In this document: positions 1 to 8,585 of the stretch, piece after piece
How positions within the stretch are numbered: position 1 is the stretch's first letter
Layout of the letters: every line of letters starts with the position of its first letter
Source of the DNA: Corynebacterium ammoniagenes DSM 20306
GTDB taxonomy: Bacteria; Actinomycetota; Actinomycetes; Mycobacteriales; Mycobacteriaceae
Length of the DNA: 64,000 bases
Assembly: GCF_001941425.1 (NCBI RefSeq)
Contig: NZ_CP009244.1
Span: 620,001 to 684,000 of the forward strand
Direction: 5' to 3'
Made by a program: the position numbers and the translations under genes
Notes under the pieces: generated by a model
Told to the model about the DNA's origin: nothing
Databases searched by the model: none
Seen by the model: the letters and a program-made list of their open reading frames with translations, nothing else

Positions 1-1012
1 CGATGGTATCGGCAGCGACGAGCAAAACCCCGCCTGCCAGTCCGGTTAGTGGCAACAACCATCGATGATCTGTGCCGCAGATAAGACGCAGCAAGTGCGG
101 AACAATCAGTCCCACAAAGGCAATGGGACCAGCAAGGGCGGTCGCGGTGCCGCACAGCATGACTGCACCTAGGGTTGCGACTAACCGCGTGGTCATCACT
201 TTGATGCCTAGGCCGGTGGCAACATCATCGCCAAGCGCTAAAGCATTAAGCCCAGGTGCGCACGCCAGAACTATTAGTAAGCCAAGGCCTAAAAATGGCA
301 GGGATAATTGCAACTGCTGCCATTCCGCACCACCGACTGAACCAATCTGCCAGAAGCGGAAGCGGTCCATGACATCAGCGCGCGGTAGCAAAATGGCAGA
401 GACCAGGCTGGATGCGGCAGCGGCGGTGGCAGCACCGGATAACGCCAGCTTCAACGGCGTAGCGCCACCGCGGCCCAAGGAGCCGACGAAGTACACGAAG
501 ACAGCTGCCGCTAAGGAACCGACCATGGCAATAAGCATGGTGGGAACCGGGCGGGAGAGGCCGAAGAAAGCAATACCGGAGACCACCGCGAGCGACGCAC
601 CGGATAGAACACCGAAGATGCCGGGGTCTGCCAATGGATTGCGAGTTACTCCCTGCAAGGTGGTGCCGGACATCGCCAGCGCGGCCCCGACAAACAATGC
701 CATGACGGTGCGTGGCAAACGGGTTGTTGCAGCTGCCTGCTCTGCGGTATCTGTGGCACCGCCGATTGCAGCCAGCGCATCTTCAATCGAGATGGACCGT
801 ACACCAAACATCACCGATAAAACCCCGGCGAACGCTAAGGCTACGAGCAAACCACACAACACGGCGACCCGTACTGCACCAAGACGACGTGTGCCAGTTG
901 GTGATGCCACAGAAGTATCAGCGCCGTAGCTGCGCTGTACTGCTGCTCGCTCTGGTGCGGGCGATAACGAAGCTGTAGGCATTCGGTGGCGGTCAACGGA
1001 CTGGATAGACAT
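1..1012 (-). CDS. FecCD-family siderophore/iron ABC transporter permease (3' end outside window)
   Basis: Read on the minus strand, the frame opens at an ATG at 1012 (MSIQSVDRHRMPT) and stays open to the window edge, about 337 residues. It is strongly hydrophobic and carries FecCD landmarks: GTTLQGVTRNPLADPG, a GGAEW segment, and GLIVPHLLR near the visible end. FecCD proteins form the membrane channel that imports ferric siderophores or haem, driven by a cytoplasmic ATPase. The gene follows the binding lipoprotein by about 54 bp on the same strand, so they are probably one iron-regulated operon; the ATPase and any second permease would lie left of the window. The first 40 residues are hydrophilic and family alignment might favour a later start. 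The family call is firm; the siderophore is not known. Confidence 0.9.
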   Translation of the reverse strand, partial: MSIQSVDRHRMPTASLSPAPERAAVQRSYGADTSVASPTGTRRLGAVRVAVLCGLLVALAFAGVLSVMFGVRSISIEDALAAIGGATDTAEQAAATTRLPRTVMALFVGAALAMSGTTLQGVTRNPLADPGIFGVLSGASLAVVSGIAFFGLSRPVPTMLIAMVGSLAAAVFVYFVGSLGRGGATPLKLALSGAATAAAASSLVSAILLPRADVMDRFRFWQIGSVGGAEWQQLQLSLPFLGLGLLIVLACAPGLNALALGDDVATGLGIKVMTTRLVATLGAVMLCGTATALAGPIAFVGLIVPHLLRLICGTDHRWLLPLTGLAGGVLLVAADTI

Positions 1013-1066
1013 GGTGCGGGGTGCCCCTTGAAAAGTTTGTGGCTGACGGGATGTCGAAAGAGTTAC

Positions 1067-2164
1067 TTATTCCGCATCGAAGGCGGTATTCAACGCGGCG
1101 AAGTACTCATCGATGCCCCATGGAATCGACAGCGGGGAAGGGTTCGCAGCTGCGCCCAAAGGTCCTTCTTCCAAAAAGACCACGTTGCCTTCTGCGATAG
1201 CCGGGATCTTTGACAGCAGTGGGTCTGCCTGCATGTCTTCTAAGGTTTTCTGATCGGCGGCCTCATCGCCGGAGGAGTAGGAGATGAAGAAATCAACATC
1301 ATCGAATTGCTCGGGGTTTTCTGCGGAGACTTCCTCCCAGAAGGAATCAGATTTGCCGGTGTATTCCTCAACGATTTCTGGAGTTTCAAAGCCTGCCTCC
1401 TTCAAGAACCCAGCGCGGGGATCATCCAAGGTGTAAAAACCAATCATGGAATCACTCGACGCGCCACCGAAAGAGGTAAATAGCGGCTTTTTGCCTTGCA
1501 GCTCTGGGTATTTATCCATGGCTTCAGAAACCTGCTTTTTGAGGTCAGCATTGAGGTCTTCTGCCTCGGCAGATAAACCAAGTCCTGCGGCGTCCAAGGT
1601 GACCATGTCATAGGCAGAAGTCGTCCACGGCTTATCGGGGTAGGCGACAACCGGTGCGATTTGTGACAGCGTGTCATAGTCTTCCTGGCTTAGACCGGAG
1701 TAGGCGGCCAAGATGACATCAGGCTGGGTGTTGGCAATTTGCTCGAAGGGGATGCCATCGGTTTCATCGAAAAGCTCTGGCGTTTCCCCGCCCAGTTCTG
1801 CGAGCTTGTCCTCTGTCCACGGCATAATCCCATTGTCATTATCATCGCCCCACGTGGACTTGGACATACCTACTGGAGTGATGCCGAAGGCGAGTGGGAC
1901 CTCGTGGTTTGCCCAACCAACAGTGGCAATACGTTCGGGCTTCGACTCAATGACTGTCTCGCCTAGGGCATGTTCCACGGTGACGGGGAATTGCGCAGCA
2001 TCAGCGGGGTTGCTGGATTCCGGGCTGGAACCGTTAGCCGGCTCGGACGCGGCAGAGCCATTAGCGTCTGCGGAATCCGCGTCATCGCTAGTGGAGCACG
2101 CGGATAAGGACAGCGCGGCAATGACGGATGCGGCAGTAAGCCGAACCACGGTAGATTTGTGCAC
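1067..2164 (-). CDS. Siderophore ABC transporter substrate-binding lipoprotein (FepB/FecB-like)
   Basis: This 365-residue protein starts with a lipoprotein signal, a basic n-region and hydrophobic core ending in the lipobox LSAC (Cys about residue 23), followed by an Asp/Ser/Ala-rich linker to about residue 60. The rest is a periplasmic-binding-protein type III fold as in FepB, FecB and FhuD, including the characteristic start of the first lobe (PERIATVGWANHEVPLAFG) and SYSSGDEA near the second lobe. It would capture a ferric siderophore outside the membrane and deliver it to the FecCD permease encoded just downstream. Two DtxR-type operators sit 26-70 bp upstream of the start, so repression by iron is expected. 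The substrate cannot be read from sequence. Confidence 0.92.
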   Translation of the reverse strand: MHKSTVVRLTAASVIAALSLSACSTSDDADSADANGSAASEPANGSSPESSNPADAAQFPVTVEHALGETVIESKPERIATVGWANHEVPLAFGITPVGMSKSTWGDDNDNGIMPWTEDKLAELGGETPELFDETDGIPFEQIANTQPDVILAAYSGLSQEDYDTLSQIAPVVAYPDKPWTTSAYDMVTLDAAGLGLSAEAEDLNADLKKQVSEAMDKYPELQGKKPLFTSFGGASSDSMIGFYTLDDPRAGFLKEAGFETPEIVEEYTGKSDSFWEEVSAENPEQFDDVDFFISYSSGDEAADQKTLEDMQADPLLSKIPAIAEGNVVFLEEGPLGAAANPSPLSIPWGIDEYFAALNTAFDAE

Positions 2165-2189
2165 GGTGTGAGAACCTCCCAGGGCGAAG

Positions 2190-2208
2190 ATAGGCGAGCC
2201 TACCTTAA
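2190..2208. promoter_or_regulatory. DtxR-type iron box, promoter-distal to the second box
   Basis: The 19-bp window matches the DtxR/IdeR consensus (TTAGGTTAGSCTAACCTAA) at 14 of 19 positions, with a TAGGC-GA-GCCTA core palindrome. It lies 26 bp upstream of the binding-lipoprotein start, where a bound iron-loaded repressor would block transcription. Confidence 0.72.
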
Positions 2209-2214
2209 TTGATT

Positions 2215-2233
2215 TTAGGCTAGCCTATGTTAA
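2215..2233. promoter_or_regulatory. DtxR-type iron box, second copy
   Basis: A perfect TAGGCTAGCCTA palindrome inside a 19-bp site that matches the DtxR consensus at 15 of 19 positions. It starts 25 bp from the first box. The pair lies in the divergent region between the siderophore lipoprotein gene and the MFS gene and most naturally controls the former. Confidence 0.78.
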
Positions 2234-2274
2234 TCCGAGCTGGGAAGGTTTTGTCAATATCATTTGCCTAATCT

Positions 2275-2299
2275 GCGCAATAGTCAAGCCCTATTGCGC
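2275..2299. repeat. Perfect 9-bp inverted repeat in the siderophore/MFS intergenic region
   Basis: GCGCAATAG, seven bases, then CTATTGCGC. It lies about 215 bp upstream of the preferred MFS start in the 350-bp non-coding stretch 2165-2514. It could be an operator for a dimeric regulator (TetR or MarR type) or an RNA hairpin; the following CTCTTTT is only weakly terminator-like. Apart from this repeat and the DtxR boxes I see nothing else in that stretch. Confidence 0.5.
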
Positions 2300-2514
2300 T
2301 CGGGCCTCTTTTGATGTGGTGTGATGCACGATGGTTGGTCACGGTGAGCATTAATCACTTGACGTGCAAGTTCTTCACGCAGTTGGGTAATGTTGCGCGG
2401 GTGAATGACATGCGGGGCAAAGCTGAAGAGAACGGAAAAGGTCGCCACAGTGATAATGATCACGTAGACGGGCGCCTAGGTGAGGTAGGTCAACCAACTT
2501 CTGATGGGGGTCAG

Positions 2515-3744
2515 ATGACGGATTCGTCGCGTACCAACGAACCGCGCCGTCCACGGATTCAACGCCATCCGCGGCCGGTGCAAACCACAATCTCTAATAC
2601 TCGCCGCATTATTGTGGTGATTGTTTTAGCCATGGGCGGATTCGGAATCGGCACAACAGAATTTGTGTCGATGGGTCTTTTGCCCATGATTTCTGGCGAT
2701 CTCGGTATCTCCGAAGAACAAGCCAGCCATATTATTTCTGCTTACGCCCTGGGCGTCGTCGTCGGCGCGCCGATGATCACTGCTTTAACGGGCAAGATTC
2801 CCCGCCGGCGTCTGCTCATTATTTTGATGGTCGCTTTTATCATCGGCAATGGGCTGGGCATCTTCGCGGAGGATTACGCCGTGCTGATGGTCGCCCGCTT
2901 TATCGCCGGCTTGCCTCACGGTGCGTACTTCTCCGTGGCCGGTCTTTCCGCCGCGTCGATGGCACCCGCTGGCGCGCGCGGCAAAGCCGTGGCGATGGTG
3001 GGTATGGGACTATCTGTAGCCACGGTGTTGGGTGTTCCCGCAGCCCAAGCACTCGGCTCTGCGATGGGCTGGCAAGCCGCATACGCACTTGTCGTTATTG
3101 TCGGCGTCCTCACCTTGGCAGGGCTGTGGATCTTGATGCCACATATGACGCGCATGCCGCCAACCTCTGTGAAAACCGAGCTTGGCGCTTTTGCACGCCC
3201 ACAAGTCTGGCTCTCACTGGCCATGGGCGCTGTCGGTTTCGGTGGCATGTTCGCCGTGTATACCTACATCACCTGGACAATGACCGAGCGCGCCGGGATG
3301 GCAGAAAGCCTCATGTGGCTGGTGCTCATGATCTACGGCATCGGCAACGTCGCCGGTAACTACTTCGGTGGTTGGTTAGCTGACCGCAGCCTGGAAAAGG
3401 GCATTCTTTTTTCCTTGGTCACCATCTGTCTAATCCTCGTGGCGTTTTTCTTTACCTCCCACAATCCAATTTTGGGCACCATCAACTTTGGCCTCATCGG
3501 GTTCTTCGGTGCTTCCTTGACCCCAAGCCTGCAGATTCGCCTCATGGATGTCGCCGGCGATGCCCAAACCCTGGCGGCTTCGTTGAACCACTCTGCCTTG
3601 AACCTGGCCAATGCCGCGGGTGCTGCCATAGGCGGCATCGTGGTCGGCGCAGGCATGGGCTATGCCTCCCCGGCCTTGGCTGGTGCTGCGTTGTCGGCCG
3701 CGGCCATCCTGATCTGGATTGGCGCGCAGTTCGTCAAAAAGTAG
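2515..3744 (+). CDS. MFS transporter, DHA1 / AraJ-like drug or sugar exporter
   Basis: The preferred start is the ATG at 2515 behind a GGGGG run; the frame is open back to a TTG at 2311, but the added 68 residues are hydrophilic and unlike the family. The 409-residue protein has about 12 membrane segments. The first contains GIGTTEFVSMGLLP, the hallmark of the AraJ/Cmx/YdhP branch of DHA1 exporters, and the loop 2-3 motif is GKIPRRR. Members export drugs such as chloramphenicol, purine nucleosides or arabinose polymers by proton antiport. The gene stands alone, divergent from the siderophore genes. The perfect inverted repeat at 2275-2299 is a candidate operator. Substrate unknown. Confidence 0.88.
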   Translation: MTDSSRTNEPRRPRIQRHPRPVQTTISNTRRIIVVIVLAMGGFGIGTTEFVSMGLLPMISGDLGISEEQASHIISAYALGVVVGAPMITALTGKIPRRRLLIILMVAFIIGNGLGIFAEDYAVLMVARFIAGLPHGAYFSVAGLSAASMAPAGARGKAVAMVGMGLSVATVLGVPAAQALGSAMGWQAAYALVVIVGVLTLAGLWILMPHMTRMPPTSVKTELGAFARPQVWLSLAMGAVGFGGMFAVYTYITWTMTERAGMAESLMWLVLMIYGIGNVAGNYFGGWLADRSLEKGILFSLVTICLILVAFFFTSHNPILGTINFGLIGFFGASLTPSLQIRLMDVAGDAQTLAASLNHSALNLANAAGAAIGGIVVGAGMGYASPALAGAALSAAAILIWIGAQFVKK

Positions 3745-3834
3745 GGCGTGCATCATTGCATCGAGGTTTCGGTTGGAATCCTTGGTGAAAAGCCCTGGTG
3801 TGAGCTCATGGATCGAGCCTGGTGCGAAGGAAGT

Positions 3835-3840
3835 TAGACT
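3835..3840 (+). promoter_or_regulatory. -10 box for leaderless xthA transcript
   Basis: TAGACT lies six bases before the ATG at 3847, which would put the transcription start at or next to the start codon. No ribosome-binding site is visible between them. Confidence 0.5.
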
Positions 3841-3846
3841 ATTGCC

Positions 3847-4755
3847 ATGTCTTTAACTATCGCTTCGGTCAACGTCAACGGCATTCGCGCCGCCTGTAAG
3901 CAGCGCAATGAACTCAACCCAGGAATGAATGCATGGCTGGAAGAAACCAGCGCCGATATCGTGCTCATGCAGGAAGTGCGCGCTAATCCTGCGCAAACTG
4001 AGCTGGCTTTGAAACCATCCTTGGAGGCTGGTTGGCACTTGGCGATGGCCGATGCGCTCACCCCAGGCGCGAAAGGCCGCGCTGGCGTCGGTATTTTATC
4101 CCGGACCCCACTGACGGATGTCGAAATTGGTTTTGGTTCTTTCTTGGAGTCAGGCCGTTGGATTGAAGCTACTGCCGCTGGAGTGCGCGTGGCCTCGCTG
4201 TATCTGCCGTCCGGTGATGTGAATTCGCCCAAGTTGGATGAAAAGTACAACTTCTTGGATGAATTCGCTGGTGTTTTGGAAAAGCGGGCTGCTGAACACA
4301 CCGACATGGTCATCGGAGGCGACTGGAATATCTGCCACCGTGCCCAGGACTTGAAAAACAACAAGCCGAATGAGAAAAAATCCGGTCACTTGCCCGAGGA
4401 GCGTGCCTTTATGGACCATGTCTTCGGTGCTTTCCCTGACGCGCACGCGCAGGAAAAGAAGGGTCTGGGGGACTGGCTGGGCATTGTGGACTATGAAACC
4501 AAGACCAACTGGCAGCCCACCGAAGATCCGAAATGGTTCGATGTGGCGCGCCGACTCGAGCCAGAGGCAGAAGGCCCGTACACGTGGTGGACGTACCGCG
4601 GGCAGGCGTTTAACAATGACGCGGGGTGGCGTATTGACTACCAGGCAGCAACTGATTCCATGCTGCAGCGCGCACAGCGCAGCTGGGTGGAAAAGGCACC
4701 AAGTGTTGAAGAGCGCTGGTCTGACCACTCTCCGCTGATGGTGGAGTACAACTAA
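3847..4755 (+). CDS. xthA: Exodeoxyribonuclease III (AP endonuclease)
   Basis: A 302-residue protein of the exonuclease-endonuclease-phosphatase fold. Landmarks are SVNVNGIRAA at the N-terminus, the metal-binding LMQEVRA, GGDWNICH in the middle and WSDHSPLMVEY with the catalytic Asp-His pair at the end. It repairs abasic sites in DNA and degrades one strand of duplex DNA from 3' ends. Compared with E. coli XthA (268 residues) it has small insertions; this larger form is common in actinobacteria. The ATG has no upstream RBS but has a well-spaced -10 box, so it is probably leaderless. Confidence 0.95.
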   Translation: MSLTIASVNVNGIRAACKQRNELNPGMNAWLEETSADIVLMQEVRANPAQTELALKPSLEAGWHLAMADALTPGAKGRAGVGILSRTPLTDVEIGFGSFLESGRWIEATAAGVRVASLYLPSGDVNSPKLDEKYNFLDEFAGVLEKRAAEHTDMVIGGDWNICHRAQDLKNNKPNEKKSGHLPEERAFMDHVFGAFPDAHAQEKKGLGDWLGIVDYETKTNWQPTEDPKWFDVARRLEPEAEGPYTWWTYRGQAFNNDAGWRIDYQAATDSMLQRAQRSWVEKAPSVEERWSDHSPLMVEYN

Positions 4756-4909
4756 GCAAAGATTGGGGGTAAGTTCACCGCTTTTTAATGCCCTCATTTC
4801 TTAACCTTTGTGTGCACGAGTGCTAAAGTAGCTGTGAACAATATTTGGTGAAGCTGGCTTTAACCTGATTTCACGTAGCTACCGTCATTACAGCAATGGA
4901 GTAGACCGT

Positions 4910-5101
4910 ATGTCTCAAGCAATTCTTTACTACGTCCTCGGAGTCATTGGACTCGTCGTGGGTATCTGGTGGTGGACCGTTGTTGGTCCGTCCTTCGCTT
5001 TCCTTGCTCCGTTGATTGTCATGTCTGCTGGTGGCGCATTCCTCGTCGCTGGCTGGGCAACCACCCTTGACGTGTTCTCTCCAACGAGCCGCAAGATTTA
5101 A
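4910..5101 (+). CDS. Small two-helix membrane protein, unknown function
   Basis: A 63-residue protein with a GGAG ribosome-binding site and two hydrophobic segments (about residues 5-25 and 27-50) separated by a tryptophan-rich turn (WWWT). The tail is short and polar. It stands alone between xthA and trpS and is closed by a large hairpin at 5144-5192, which supports it as its own transcription unit. I do not recognise a family. The RBS, codon pattern and closing hairpin make it likely to be real. Confidence 0.7.
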   Translation: MSQAILYYVLGVIGLVVGIWWWTVVGPSFAFLAPLIVMSAGGAFLVAGWATTLDVFSPTSRKI

Positions 5102-5143
5102 GAGCTTAATTTTAAACTTTTGCTTTCTTAATCTGCCCTGATG

Positions 5144-5192
5144 AGCGCCTTGGCCGGATAATCGCACTGTGTAGTGCGCCGGCCAAGGCGCT
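5144..5192 (+). terminator. Large hairpin closing the small membrane-protein gene
   Basis: AGCGCCTTGGCCGG pairs perfectly with CCGGCCAAGGCGCT; inside the loop CGCACT pairs with AGTGCG, giving a stem of about 20 bp. It is followed by TTTGCTT, a weak T-tract. Confidence 0.7.
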
Positions 5193-5238
5193 TTGCTTAT
5201 GCCCAGCTAACTTTTAGCGCGAGGAATGGGGAAGTTAA

Positions 5239-6348
<1,110 letters not shown>

Positions 6349-6397
6349 ATCCGGTCTACTGTAGATAAAAGCCCGCTGAACGTTTCTTAGAAAGGCC

Positions 6398-7483
6398 TTG
6401 ACAATGGTTGCCAAAACTAAACCCAATGGCAAGAGAACCGATGACTCCGGCATTGAACGCTCCCGGCAAGACGAGCCAGGAGCAGTAGATAAAATTCGCG
6501 AACGTTCCGGCTTTGTCGATCACATCATGCGCATGCAAAACCGGTATGCCGCGCAAGGCGGCAACCAGTTTTCCGCCGGTGTTACCTATTACTCCGTGCT
6601 GGCGATTTTCCCGCTGTTTATGCTGATGGTTGCCGTGGTAGCCACGGTGCTGGCCAACCGCGAGGACCTGCTCCAACAAGTCCAAGACGCCATCACCGGT
6701 GCTGTCGAAGGCGATTTAGGCCAGACCATTAATGACTTGCTGGTCACCGCCATCGACCAGCGCGCCGCGATGTTTGGCGTTGCCGGTTTGACCACCTTGT
6801 GGTCCGGACTGGGTTGGATGAACAACCTGCGCATCGGCATTTCCGCGATGTGGGGCTTGGATGCCAACGAAGGTGGCAACTTCTTAAAAAAGAAGTTCAA
6901 TGACTTGCTTGGCCTGATTGGCCTGCTCATTGCCTTCCTCGTAGCGTTTGGCGTTACGGCTGCTGGTACATCCGGCATCATTCCGCAGATCTTTGACTGG
7001 GTCGGCATTGATCACTTCCCCGGCATGGGTTGGGTGATTTTCGCTCTTGGTCTCGCTGTTGGTCTATTAGCCAACTTCCTGGTCATGTGGTGGATGATCG
7101 TGATCCTGCCGCGCACGAAAGTGCCACTTAAATCCGGCGTGAAAGGTGCGCTGTTGGGCGCGGTCGCACTCGAAGTAATCAAGCAGCTTTCCACCGTTAT
7201 CATTTCTTCTGCCACCGGCAACCCAGCAGGTGCAGTCTTTGGCCCAGTAATTGTCCTGATGATCATGATGTATCTGATCTGGCGCGTGGTTATGTACATC
7301 AGCGCCTGGACTGCGACTACCGAGGAGTCTTTGGCCTTGGAAGAGCCCTCTGTTCCCGAACCAGCAGTGATCCGGGTGCGTCAAGAAATCTCTTCCGGCC
7401 CATCCGCCGGCACGACCTTCGGTGTGGGCGCTGCCATCGGCGCTATTGGCGCGGGTGCGGTAGCGCTGCTTCGCCGCAAGTAA
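6398..7483 (+). CDS. YhjD/YihY/BrkB-family inner membrane protein
   Basis: A 361-residue integral membrane protein with about six transmembrane segments between residues 60 and 310. It has the family pattern FSAGVTYYSVLAIFPL near the first helix and later GVKGALLGAVALEVIKQL. Members were once called ribonuclease BN, but that assignment was withdrawn; their role is unsettled. It follows trpS by 49 bp with an AAAGG site and could be co-transcribed. The C-terminal tail ends in a Gly/Ala-rich helix with a basic end (LLRRK). Confidence 0.88.
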   Translation: MTMVAKTKPNGKRTDDSGIERSRQDEPGAVDKIRERSGFVDHIMRMQNRYAAQGGNQFSAGVTYYSVLAIFPLFMLMVAVVATVLANREDLLQQVQDAITGAVEGDLGQTINDLLVTAIDQRAAMFGVAGLTTLWSGLGWMNNLRIGISAMWGLDANEGGNFLKKKFNDLLGLIGLLIAFLVAFGVTAAGTSGIIPQIFDWVGIDHFPGMGWVIFALGLAVGLLANFLVMWWMIVILPRTKVPLKSGVKGALLGAVALEVIKQLSTVIISSATGNPAGAVFGPVIVLMIMMYLIWRVVMYISAWTATTEESLALEEPSVPEPAVIRVRQEISSGPSAGTTFGVGAAIGAIGAGAVALLRRK

Positions 7484-7496
7484 AGGCTTGATGAGC

Positions 7497-7519
7497 GCTG
7501 CGAGTTTGATTCTCGCAGC
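7497..7519 (+). terminator. Short hairpin after the YhjD-like gene
   Basis: GCTGCGAG, a seven-base loop, then CTCGCAGC, a perfect 8-bp stem beginning 14 bp after the stop codon. No T-tract follows, so termination is only a possibility. Confidence 0.4.
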
Positions 7520-7621
7520 AGTACCTTGGCCCAGTCTGTGATATCCGCCAGGGGTAGGGACTGGGGTCAGGGGAGTTACCTATGTGCGAAAACTTACCTG
7601 TTGGTTGTCGGGGTGACACGC

Positions 7622-7627
7622 TATAGT
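7622..7627 (+). promoter_or_regulatory. -10 box for leaderless RDD-protein transcript
   Basis: TATAGT sits seven bases before the ATG at 7635 and no RBS is visible. Confidence 0.55.
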
Positions 7628-7634
7628 TGGGCGT

Positions 7635-8585
7635 ATGAGTCACAGCTTTGCTCCCAACCTGTACAAGCACATGCAGCTTGATAGCGCCGATGAGCCCGCA
7701 GCGCTGGGCATTTTGCTGGCAGCGCGCGACGCGGAGCTAGAAGGACATGGTGTCACAGCCAATGATCCCCGGCGCAAGGAGATTCAGCTGTGTTACTCCA
7801 TCTTGTCCAAGCCAGAAGTGCGCAAGCATTATGATGATGCGATTTCGGTGGGACGGAAAATTACTTGGCCGGAGATTGAGCACCTAGCCAATTTTGGTAC
7901 GTGGCCGGATCCGGTCACGCGCATGAACGTTAGTGATAGCCCGCAGCAAACCCACGGGTGGTCGAGCCCGCAAGGGATGCCGCAGCACGGTCCGCAGCGC
8001 CAGCAACAACCACTGCCGCCGCAAACCCCACCGGCGGCGCCTTTTGCGGCAACTCAGCAGCCGAATTCCAGTCCTTATGCGCAGCCGTTTAATCCTTATC
8101 AACAGCCGAACTATCAGCACGCGCAGGTAGCGCCGCAGCAGGCACAAGCGATGTATCAGGCGCCGGTGGATCCGAATATTGCGGATCGTCCATCCTCCGG
8201 CACGCGCATTGGCATGGCCTTTTTGGACTGGGTCTTGTTATCTATCATCCCAGCGGCATTGGTGATCGGGGATTCAGTGATCGCCAGCATCGTGGCAGGT
8301 ACCTTGCTGGCGGTACTTTTTGTGGGCACCGAGGTCGCTTTTGGCGGGTCACCTGCCAAATTGCTCTTTGGCTACCGCGTGCGCGATGTTAATACCAAAG
8401 AAAAGCTCAGCATTGAAAAATCCATTAAGCGTCAGTGGTTTAGAAGCATCCTGGTGGTTCCCGGGTTGGGCCAGACCGTGGGCTTTCTGGGCGCCTTAGG
8501 CACTGCGTTTACTATCAACCCTGCTAACGAGCTGCGTGGCGCCCACGACCGCTGGGCCGACGCAGAAGTAGTAAAGAAGAAATAA
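7635..8585 (+). CDS. RDD-family membrane protein with N-terminal J-domain-like segment
   Basis: 316 residues in three parts. Residues 1-100 are a helical region whose LCYSILSKPEVRKHYDDAI recalls the end of a DnaJ J-domain, but no HPD motif is visible. Residues about 105-180 are rich in Pro and Gln, an unstructured linker. Residues 185-310 form an RDD domain with two or three membrane helices and the typical tail GYRVRDVNTKEKLSIEKSIKR. RDD proteins are poorly characterised; some have been linked to ion exchange. The last 62 bp overlap the end of the convergent carboxypeptidase gene. Transcription is probably leaderless. Confidence 0.85.
   Translation: MSHSFAPNLYKHMQLDSADEPAALGILLAARDAELEGHGVTANDPRRKEIQLCYSILSKPEVRKHYDDAISVGRKITWPEIEHLANFGTWPDPVTRMNVSDSPQQTHGWSSPQGMPQHGPQRQQQPLPPQTPPAAPFAATQQPNSSPYAQPFNPYQQPNYQHAQVAPQQAQAMYQAPVDPNIADRPSSGTRIGMAFLDWVLLSIIPAALVIGDSVIASIVAGTLLAVLFVGTEVAFGGSPAKLLFGYRVRDVNTKEKLSIEKSIKRQWFRSILVVPGLGQTVGFLGALGTAFTINPANELRGAHDRWADAEVVKKK

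Noticed and set aside
72..929. Long plus-strand open frame of 285 codons
   Set aside because: It is the shadow of the FecCD permease on the minus strand; its translation is low-complexity and basic with no domain pattern.
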